Origin: an uncultured Lachnospiraceae bacterium
Lineage (GTDB): Bacteria > Bacillota > Clostridia > Lachnospirales > Lachnospiraceae
Assembly: GCA_945836565.1 (NCBI GenBank)
Contig: CAMALN010000071.1
Span: 1 to 7,642, forward strand
Direction: 5' to 3'
DNA length: 7,642 nucleotides
The notes under the pieces were generated by a model, which was given only the letters and a program-made list of their open reading frames with translations, made no database searches and was not told the origin of the DNA. Position numbers and translations under genes: made by a program. Shown here one piece after another: positions 1-5,030 of the stretch; position 1 is the first letter of the stretch; each line of letters opens with the position of its first letter.

Positions 1-79
1 GCTGTGGCTGCTGATACATGTTCTGCTGTGGCTGCTGATACATGTTCTGCTGTGGCTGCTGATACATGTTCTGCTGTGG
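1..79. repeat. Perfect 24-bp tandem repeat, three copies plus a partial fourth
   Basis: Units at 1-24, 25-48 and 49-72 are identical, and the next seven bases (73-79) begin a fourth unit. Each unit begins GCTGTGGCTGCTGATACATG on the plus strand and encodes eight residues (QQNMYQQP, cyclically permuted) on the minus strand. The array may continue past the left edge. Because the unit is 24 bp, gain or loss of copies would change protein length without shifting the reading frame. Confidence 0.95.
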
Positions 80-124
80 ATATCCGTTTTGTCCCTGATG
101 TCCATTTTGGTAATTATTATCCAT
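1..124 (-). CDS. Gln/Pro/Tyr-rich tandem-repeat protein, N-terminus only (cut by left edge)
   Basis: Only the first 41 codons are in the window. The ATG at 124-122 is well supported: AAGGAG at 131-136 lies six bases upstream. The protein opens MDNNYQNGHQGQNGYP and then runs into perfect repeats of the octapeptide QQNMYQQP, with no signal peptide or membrane segment in the visible part. Such low-complexity Q/P/Y/N-rich N-termini are common in clostridial proteins that continue into a membrane or small C-terminal domain, but that part lies outside the window and no function can be assigned. The gene starts 27 bases after the stop of the upstream glycosyltransferase gene and has no visible promoter of its own, so it is probably cotranscribed with the two glycosyltransferases. 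The call as a real gene is fairly sure; its role is unknown. Confidence 0.75.
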   Translation of the reverse strand, partial: MDNNYQNGHQGQNGYPQQNMYQQPQQNMYQQPQQNMYQQPQ

Positions 125-151
125 CCCTTTCTCCTTCCTGAAATACAATAT

Positions 152-934
152 CTATCTCAATCCCCATGTCTTAAAATACCTGCACATGGATTTTAAGAAT
201 CTCTTTATTCCCTTCAAACTTCCCATATTGTCTCGGTGCCAATCATGGTACACCCATGTATCAGGATAAAATATTACATCATAGCCTGCATTTCTCACTC
301 TTCTGGTAAGGTCTGAATCCTCAAAATACATAAAATATTCTGACGAAAATCCATTCATTTCCCTAAGCACCGATGTTCTCGCAACAAAGAAGCAGCCTGT
401 GCACAGATTTATGCTGGTCGGCTTATCAAGATGTTCATCCTCTCTGGTGTATCTTCGTCTGTAAAACTTTAGCCCCGGAAATTTGCTAAGTATAACATAT
501 GATATACGTGGATTTTGCTTAGGCAGATGCTGCTCGCTACCGTCCTTATTCTTAACCTTAGGTGTAATCATTGCCACATCTGTATGCTGCTCCAGATAAT
601 CACACAGCGGTGTAATTACATCTACACCAAACTCTATATCCGGGTTGATGCAAACATGATAGTCCGAATCTATCTGCTCAAGCACTTTATTGTGAGCGTA
701 TCCAAAGCCACCATTATGGTCATTTACGATAACCCTTATGTTAGGATACTTCTCTTGGGGAAAATTCTCCTCGATAACCCGAATCGTGCCATCAGTAGAT
801 GCATTGTCCGATATATAAAGGTCAAAATCCATATCCTGTGTATATTCCAATATTGACCTGATGCATTTTACGATATCATGCTCTGAATTATAGGTAACTA
901 TACTGCCGCTTATCTTCAATCTCTCTATCCTCAC
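152..934 (-). CDS. Family 2 glycosyltransferase, rhamnosyltransferase-like
   Basis: This is a 260-residue GT-A fold glycosyltransferase, expected to move a sugar from a nucleotide donor to a growing surface polysaccharide at the cytoplasmic face of the membrane. Visible motifs in order are SIVTYNS (11-17), DNASTDGT (43-50), NGGFGYAHN (74-82), the DxD-equivalent NPD (97-99), CTGCFFVAR (178-186) and FMYFEDSDLTRR (201-212), the acceptor/catalytic region typical of WbbL-like rhamnosyltransferases. The end (RYFKTWGLR) matches the usual family end, so it looks complete, and no membrane segment is obvious. The longest frame starts at GTG 934-932, which has no clear ribosome site. A TTG at 919-917, preceded by AGGA and eight bases, would start MKISGSIVTYNS and may be the true start. 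The upstream glycosyltransferase stops seven bases before the GTG, indicating one operon. The family call is strong; donor and acceptor are inferred. Confidence 0.9.
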   Translation of the reverse strand: MRIERLKISGSIVTYNSEHDIVKCIRSILEYTQDMDFDLYISDNASTDGTIRVIEENFPQEKYPNIRVIVNDHNGGFGYAHNKVLEQIDSDYHVCINPDIEFGVDVITPLCDYLEQHTDVAMITPKVKNKDGSEQHLPKQNPRISYVILSKFPGLKFYRRRYTREDEHLDKPTSINLCTGCFFVARTSVLREMNGFSSEYFMYFEDSDLTRRVRNAGYDVIFYPDTWVYHDWHRDNMGSLKGIKRFLKSMCRYFKTWGLR

Positions 935-941
935 TTAAGGT

Positions 942-1877
942 CTATGACCATAGTATCTGCACAAGCTTTTTCAAAAAGCCATGCTTATATATCTTATATT
1001 TCTTGTAGAATTCTCTTTTCCCTTTTGTGCCAGCCTGTCCAAGCCGGGCATATCCCGCAAGCATCGCATCATACTCAGGCTTCACAAAATCTCTGCCATA
1101 GCACTCAAGAATATACGCCACCTGTTCATAAGACGCATCCATATCATCCCGAAAATGCTTCTTTCCGGCTTTAAATCTTCTGACAAACGAGAATAGTGCA
1201 AGTCCTTCCTTTGCTCCTACCTGATTATCCCCATGTTGTCTGTAATCCACAAGCGGAGCATCTATATATGCCGCATGCCCGTATGCATATGCCATGATTG
1301 CAATAGCATGGTCATGCATCAATATACGCGATACATCTCTAAGCTCACCGCACATATCAGCAAGAGTCCTGTTTATAATCATAGTACAGCCTACCACACT
1401 GTTTTGTATGATTATATCACGTAAGTGCTTCTTTACGGGAAGCTTCATAAGTCTGGTAAATGAAGGTGCAAGCTGACCAAGTCTCTCATCAACTACATTC
1501 AAATCCGTATGTACCATAAGAGGCACACCTGCTCCATATTGTAGCTCAAGCTCCTTCATAGCCTCATATGATTTCGCAAGCTTATCCCTATGCCACACAT
1601 CATCCTGATCTGCAAACGCCATATATTCTCCCTCTGAAGCCCTGATAAGCTCGAGAAAGTTTCCCTTGGCAGAGCCGGTTGGCATATAGTCCCTTATAAG
1701 CTTTATCTTGTCCGGATAGAAGGCCATATATTCATTTATTATATCCAGCGTACCATCCGTAGAGCCGTCATCTCTTATAATAAGCCGCCAATCCGTAAAG
1801 CTCTGGGCAAATATAGAATCCAACTGCTGACGTATATGTGCATCTCCATTATATGTCGCCATTAATATATCTATCAT
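942..1877 (-). CDS. Family 2 glycosyltransferase, RgpB/RfbF-like
   Basis: This 311-residue GT-A glycosyltransferase probably adds a sugar, perhaps rhamnose, during cell-wall or capsular polysaccharide assembly. Motifs in order are MATYNG (6-11), RDDGSTDGT (35-43), ADQDDVW (89-95, the metal-binding DxD region), QNSVVGCTMIINR (158-170), HDHAIAIMAYAYG (188-200) and DYRQHGDNQVG (211-221). The last is the YRQHG.N..G signature of streptococcal RgpB-like rhamnosyltransferases. The basic, aromatic-rich C-terminus may lie on the membrane. The start is ATG 1877-1875, with AGGATGG at 1884-1890 spaced six bases away. An in-frame TTG at 1907 would add ten residues but has no ribosome site and lies at the predicted transcription start. 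This is the first gene of a likely three-gene operon with the second glycosyltransferase and the repeat protein. Substrate is inference only. Confidence 0.9.
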   Translation of the reverse strand: MIDILMATYNGDAHIRQQLDSIFAQSFTDWRLIIRDDGSTDGTLDIINEYMAFYPDKIKLIRDYMPTGSAKGNFLELIRASEGEYMAFADQDDVWHRDKLAKSYEAMKELELQYGAGVPLMVHTDLNVVDERLGQLAPSFTRLMKLPVKKHLRDIIIQNSVVGCTMIINRTLADMCGELRDVSRILMHDHAIAIMAYAYGHAAYIDAPLVDYRQHGDNQVGAKEGLALFSFVRRFKAGKKHFRDDMDASYEQVAYILECYGRDFVKPEYDAMLAGYARLGQAGTKGKREFYKKYKIYKHGFLKKLVQILWS

Positions 1878-1883
1878 ATTACA

Positions 1884-1890
1884 CCATCCT
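1884..1890 (-). promoter_or_regulatory. Ribosome binding site that decides the glycosyltransferase start
   Basis: AGGATGG on the minus strand lies six bases before ATG 1877. It supports that start over the longer in-frame TTG at 1907. Confidence 0.75.
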
Positions 1891-1912
1891 AATCTTTGCC
1901 AATTCAAATTCT

Positions 1913-1941
1913 ATTGTAGCATATAGCAGAAAAATCATCAA
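1913..1941 (-). promoter_or_regulatory. Extended -10 sigma-70/SigA-type promoter for the glycosyltransferase operon
   Basis: On the minus strand TTGATG (1941-1936) is followed by a 17-base spacer and TACAAT (1918-1913), with TG one base upstream of the -10 (TGCTACAAT), an extended -10 element. The predicted transcription start is near 1906. This leaves a short leader of about 30 bases containing the AGGATGG site. No operator-like repeat is evident nearby. Confidence 0.7.
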
Positions 1942-1973
1942 TATAATGAATATAACGCTAATTATGAATAAAT

Positions 1974-2024
1974 GACAAACAAGCACCATGCAGTCGAGAA
2001 AACAGTTCCCACTTCATGATGCTT
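1974..2024 (-). terminator. Probable terminator after the metal ATPase gene
   Basis: Inverted arms at 1981-1990 and 2015-2024 form a 10-bp stem in the minus-strand transcript (AAGCAUCAUG with CAUGGUGCUU, one U-G pair) closing a 24-base loop. The stem is followed by GTTTGTCATTT. The long loop and interrupted T-run make it a weaker terminator than the one at 4957-5005. Its position, about 20 bases after the ATPase stop and just before the next promoter, supports the call. Confidence 0.45.
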
Positions 2025-2045
2025 ATCCGATAATTTTATATTATT

Positions 2046-4007
2046 TCAATATTTCTTATGATTCAACAGCCTCATTGAATTCAATATAGCTATAACAGAT
2101 ACACCTACATCTCCGAACACAGCCATCCACATATTTGCTATACCTATTACTCCAAGCACCATTATCAGCAATTTGACTGCAAGTGCAAATACGATGTTTT
2201 GCTTTACAATTGCAAGAGTCTTTATACCTATTTTGCGTGCGATAACAATCTTGCCCGGATTATCGTCCATAATAACGATGTCTGCTGCCTCAATTGCGGC
2301 ATCCTGACCTAAACCGCCCATAGCTATACCGACGTCTGCTCGGGTTAGTGCCGGGGCATCGTTTATTCCGTCTCCTACAAATACTGTCGGTGTAGTACCT
2401 TCAGCTATTATCTCTTCAAGTATAGAAAGCTTATCCTGCGGCAAAAGCTCACTGTAGGTCTTTGATATGCCAAGCTTTTCTGCAACCGCCTCTGCCGTAG
2501 CCCTTCTGTCACCCGTAAGCATAACCGACTCCGCTATGCCCTGTACACTAAGCTGTTCTATGGCCTCAGCAGTATTATCTTTTATCTCATCCGAAATTAC
2601 AATATAGCCAAGTAAGCGCTCGCTGTCGGCGACATATACGACTGTGCCGTCCTTACATTGCATAGCAGCCGATAAAATCGGTTCCTCTTTTTCTTCCTCT
2701 ACAATGCCCGCCTCTTGTAAAAGTTTGGCATTCCCCACATAAAATGTACCACTATCCTTAGTAAGAACGATTCCCTTACCCGATACCTCCTTAGTATCCC
2801 TGATAAGTGACTTGTCCACACTATGTCCCTGCTGTTCGTAATACAACTCTATAGAACGTCCGATAGGATGATTCGAATAAGCTTCAGCGTAGGCCGCTAT
2901 CTCTATTATTCTATCTCTTTCGTCAGCATCATCCGTGTCAACCCGCTCACCGGTTGCATCACTGCATACAGCACCTACTATCTCCTGCACACGGAACACA
3001 CCTTTAGTAAGCGTACCCGTCTTATCAAATACTATCGTGCCCGCATTTGCCAGTGCCTCCAGATAATTGCTTCCCTTTATCAATATTCCGCACTTTGAGG
3101 CGGCTCCGATTCCGCCGAAGAAACCAAGCGGAATAGATATAACAAGGGCACAAGGACATGAAACTACGAGAAACAAGAGTGCTCTCTCTATCCACTTAGA
3201 AAATGCCTGACCTGTTATAACTGGCGGAAGCACCGCTACCAATACCGCGGCACCTACTACTGCAGGTGTATATATTCTCGCAAATCTTGTAATAAAATTC
3301 TCAGAACGTGACTTTCTTGATGACGCATTCTGCACCATATCAAGTATCTTACATACCGTTGACTCACCGAATTCCTTGCTAACCCTGACTACAAGCTTAC
3401 CCTGTTGATTGATATATCCGCTCATAATCTCAGAACCGACACTCACTCTTCGAGGAACCGATTCTCCTGTCAATGCCGAAGTATCCACGTAGCTTTCGCC
3501 GTCTATAACCTCGCCGTCAAGCGGCACCTTCTCTCCTGCAAGAACAATTATGGTGTCTCCTATCCCCACTCCTTCCGGGGAAAGCTTAACAAGCTCTCCA
3601 TCTCTTTCAACATTCACATAATCAGGTCTTAGCGCCGCAAGAGAAGCTATGGATTTTCTCGACCTCGCGACAGCTATGCTCTCGAACAGGGTTCCCACCT
3701 GATAGAATATCATTACTGCTGCAGCCTCAGTGTAATCGCCTAACGCAAATGCTCCTATGGTCGCAACCGTCATAAGAAAATTCTCATCAAAAATATGCCC
3801 ATGAAGCATATTCCTTCCTGCCTTTGCTACAACATTACCACCAACGATAAGATAAGGGATAAGATATACCGCTATTTCGATTAGTTTTCTTATCTCAGCA
3901 TTTACATCCAGTTTTCCAATAAGTGGATCTGCTGCAAATTTTAAGACAAGCAGTAATACAAGGCTTATTATTATTCTGTATAGATTTTTTTTCTGTTTTT
4001 TCGTCAT
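2046..4007 (-). CDS. cadA: P1B-type heavy-metal (Zn/Cd/Pb) exporting ATPase
   Basis: This 653-residue membrane pump couples ATP hydrolysis to export of divalent soft metals. Visible elements are TM segments near 10-26, 43-62, 76-90 and 93-111; the actuator loop with TGES (180-183); the metal-site helix SCPC (283-286); the phosphorylation site DKTGT (D328); HP (380-381) in the nucleotide domain; MLTGD (496-500); and the hinge GDGIND (545-550). The CPC motif together with a TM7 lysine (K612) and the TM8 Asp-Val-Gly (D633) is the P1B-2 pattern of ZntA/CadA. It argues against a Cu pump, which has different TM7/TM8 residues. The N-terminus is short and lysine-rich with no CxxC metal-binding domain; a separate HMA protein is encoded just upstream. 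The start is ATG 4007 with AGG eight bases before it. It is the last gene of the operon with the sensor and HMA protein. Exact metal preference is inferred. Confidence 0.95.
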   Translation of the reverse strand: MTKKQKKNLYRIIISLVLLLVLKFAADPLIGKLDVNAEIRKLIEIAVYLIPYLIVGGNVVAKAGRNMLHGHIFDENFLMTVATIGAFALGDYTEAAAVMIFYQVGTLFESIAVARSRKSIASLAALRPDYVNVERDGELVKLSPEGVGIGDTIIVLAGEKVPLDGEVIDGESYVDTSALTGESVPRRVSVGSEIMSGYINQQGKLVVRVSKEFGESTVCKILDMVQNASSRKSRSENFITRFARIYTPAVVGAAVLVAVLPPVITGQAFSKWIERALLFLVVSCPCALVISIPLGFFGGIGAASKCGILIKGSNYLEALANAGTIVFDKTGTLTKGVFRVQEIVGAVCSDATGERVDTDDADERDRIIEIAAYAEAYSNHPIGRSIELYYEQQGHSVDKSLIRDTKEVSGKGIVLTKDSGTFYVGNAKLLQEAGIVEEEKEEPILSAAMQCKDGTVVYVADSERLLGYIVISDEIKDNTAEAIEQLSVQGIAESVMLTGDRRATAEAVAEKLGISKTYSELLPQDKLSILEEIIAEGTTPTVFVGDGINDAPALTRADVGIAMGGLGQDAAIEAADIVIMDDNPGKIVIARKIGIKTLAIVKQNIVFALAVKLLIMVLGVIGIANMWMAVFGDVGVSVIAILNSMRLLNHKKY

Positions 4008-4008
4008 A

Positions 4009-4077
4009 TCATCTACCTAATTCATGCGTTATCAATATATAACAACCATATAATGCGTGTTTCTCTAATTCGTCCAT
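4009..4077 (-). other. 22-codon open frame between the HMA and ATPase genes, doubtful as a gene
   Basis: ATG at 4077-4075 opens 22 codons ending in TGA at 4011-4009, a single base before the ATPase ATG at 4007. The peptide starts MDELEKHALYGC and contains one Cys and two His. It begins five bases after the HMA stop, so it fills the 75-base gap almost exactly. There is no ribosome site before its ATG, and at this length it may be chance. If translated, its stop would favour coupling into the ATPase start. Confidence 0.2.
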
Positions 4078-4082
4078 AAATT

Positions 4083-4301
4083 CTACATTATCAGGGTACA
4101 GTCAGAATCTACCTTTGCTATGCACTTCTTAACCTGCTTCATTATCTTATCAAGCCTTTCTTCATCCGCATCTATAGTGAGCGTCTGTGCCATAAAGCTT
4201 ACCACCGCATCATTCACGCCCTCAATCTTCTTGATAGCTTCCTCCATCTTAGCCGCGCAGTTTGCACAATCCAAATCCTCAAGCTGATATCTCTTCTTCA
4301 T
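4083..4301 (-). CDS. Free-standing HMA-domain heavy-metal-binding protein
   Basis: This 72-residue cytoplasmic protein consists of a single heavy-metal-associated (ferredoxin-like) domain. The metal site is DCANC (11-15), a CxxC preceded by Asp. An Asp at that place is typical of Zn/Cd/Pb-type domains, whereas copper chaperones usually carry Met or Thr there. Two more cysteines (C60, C68) lie near the C-terminus and could join metal binding. The expected pattern of strand, helix carrying the second Cys, EGV turn and hydrophobic strand is visible. The start is ATG 4301, with AGGAG at 4309-4313 eight bases upstream. It sits between the ArsR-type sensor and an ATPase that lacks this domain, so it probably acts in trans as the pump's metal-binding domain, as a metallochaperone or as a buffer. 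The domain call is sure; the delivery role is inferred. Confidence 0.9.
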   Translation of the reverse strand: MKKRYQLEDLDCANCAAKMEEAIKKIEGVNDAVVSFMAQTLTIDADEERLDKIMKQVKKCIAKVDSDCTLIM

Positions 4302-4340
4302 ATTCCTGTCTCCTTTTTTTCTTCAATATTATTTTCAAAT

Positions 4341-4709
4341 TTATTTTTCCTTCATGTGACTAAGCACCTGATCCAAAATGAGGGATACATGATCGTCCTC
4401 TAAGCTGTATATAATCTGCTTTCCCTCTCTCCTGTTCTTCACAAGTCTCGCCTGCTTCAAGCTCTTTAGCTGATGCGAGATAGCCGATTGTGTCATGCCC
4501 AGTATCTGTGCGATGTCGCACACACAAAGCTCCGTCTTAAACAGTGCATACAATATCCTGATTCGTGTTGTATCTCCGAATACCTTGAACAAATCTGCAA
4601 GATCATCTAAATCCTCTATATCCGGCATATCTCTTAGTACTGCTTCAACCACCGCATCGTGTACACAGGTCTCATCACAACACGCCTCGTGTCTGTCATC
4701 CTTTATCAT
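4341..4709 (-). CDS. ArsR/SmtB-family metal-sensing repressor, CadC-like
   Basis: This 122-residue dimeric winged-helix repressor should release DNA when it binds soft metals. The core runs from about 34 to 120. FGDTTRIRILYAL (44-56) is the usual helix pair, ELCVCDIA (60-67) carries the alpha3N metal cysteines C62 and C64, and the recognition helix is TQSAISHQLKSL (73-84), followed by the wing RREGKQIIYSL (93-103). The N-terminal tail has C10, C11 and C15, which in CadC-type sensors complete the alpha3N site. The C-terminal helix keeps the full alpha5 set D105, H107, H118 and E121 with SmtB spacing. The start is ATG 4709, preceded by AGGAAGCGGAG. It is first in the operon with the HMA protein and the ATPase, and an operator-like repeat overlaps its promoter, so it probably represses itself and the pump. 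Cd/Pb/Zn sensing is inferred from the ligands. Confidence 0.93.
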   Translation of the reverse strand: MIKDDRHEACCDETCVHDAVVEAVLRDMPDIEDLDDLADLFKVFGDTTRIRILYALFKTELCVCDIAQILGMTQSAISHQLKSLKQARLVKNRREGKQIIYSLEDDHVSLILDQVLSHMKEK

Positions 4710-4841
4710 ACTCCGCTTCCTTTCTTCGATTATTTAACTCATCGCTACTTAGATTCATTGATTCAGATATTTATTACTACTCCGATTCAATGATTTTATG
4801 AATACGTGAACACGATAAGTCAATTGTTATATTATACCTAC

Positions 4842-4865
4842 ACATATGAACATTTATTCATATGT
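4842..4865. promoter_or_regulatory. Operator-like inverted repeat for the ArsR/SmtB-type sensor
   Basis: Perfect 9-bp arms ACATATGAA (4842-4850) and TTCATATGT (4857-4865) flank six bases. This contains TGAA-N6-TTCA, the core seen in operators of SmtB/CzrA/ZiaR-type repressors. It begins two bases after the -10 box and covers the expected transcription start, so a bound dimer would block transcription. The match is read directly from the sequence; binding by the adjacent repressor is inferred. Confidence 0.8.
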
Positions 4866-4867
4866 TA

Positions 4868-4896
4868 TTTATACTCCATTTGTTTTTTGTTGTCAA
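4868..4896 (-). promoter_or_regulatory. Sigma-70/SigA-type promoter of the metal efflux operon
   Basis: On the minus strand a consensus -35 TTGACA (4896-4891) is followed by a 17-base A-rich spacer and TATAAA (4873-4868), five of six matches to the -10. Transcription should start near 4861, inside the operator repeat. The leader to the sensor ATG at 4709 would be about 150 bases. Confidence 0.8.
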
Positions 4897-4956
4897 CCCG
4901 AATATTTTAACATCAATAATATTTTTCATAAAATTATGCCTTTGATTCAATAATTC

Positions 4957-5005
4957 ATATAAAAAACTGCCGGAAATCGGATTATATCCAATATCTGACA
5001 GTTTT
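4957..5005 (-). terminator. Rho-independent terminator after the Na/Pi transporter gene
   Basis: In the minus-strand transcript AAAACUG (from 5005) pairs perfectly with CAGUUUU (ending 4963), extended by a U-G and a C-G pair. A second inner stem, AUUGGAU with AUCCGAU (one U-G), sits inside it. A run of T's follows (CAGTTTTTTATATG). It lies 25 bases after the transporter stop codon and upstream of the metal operon promoter, so it separates the two units. Confidence 0.8.
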
Positions 5006-5030
5006 AACATATCATATAAAATATATATGG

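Larger units (their letters stand above)
4710..5030 (-). other. 321-base intergenic region: leader, operator, promoter and upstream terminator
   Basis: No convincing protein gene lies here. From right to left it holds the terminator of the Na/Pi transporter gene (4957-5005), an AT-rich stretch, the metal operon promoter (4868-4896), the operator repeat (4842-4865) and a leader of about 150 bases before the sensor gene. The leader carries three copies of GATTCA on the plus strand (4752, 4760, 4784), with a fourth upstream at 4944. No clear leader structure or riboswitch class was recognised. Confidence 0.6.

Noticed and set aside
1..79. Possible CRISPR or other direct-repeat array
   Set aside because: Units are contiguous with no spacers and translate as an in-frame octapeptide with a good start codon and ribosome site, so this is a coding repeat.
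1878..1907. Ten-residue N-terminal extension of the first glycosyltransferase from TTG 1907
   Set aside because: It has no ribosome site and begins at the predicted transcription start; ATG 1877 with AGGATGG fits better.
4023..4059. Inverted repeat between the HMA and ATPase genes (arms 4023-4032 and 4050-4059)
   Set aside because: The pairing relies on G-T wobbles on the plus strand. In the transcribed minus strand these become A-C mismatches, so a stable hairpin is unlikely.
4795..4823. Second promoter-like pair in the sensor leader (TTGACT, 17 bases, CATAAA)
   Set aside because: The -10 is weak and the region is AT-rich. The upstream pair at 4868-4896 is much better and has the operator, so this is mentioned only as a possibility.
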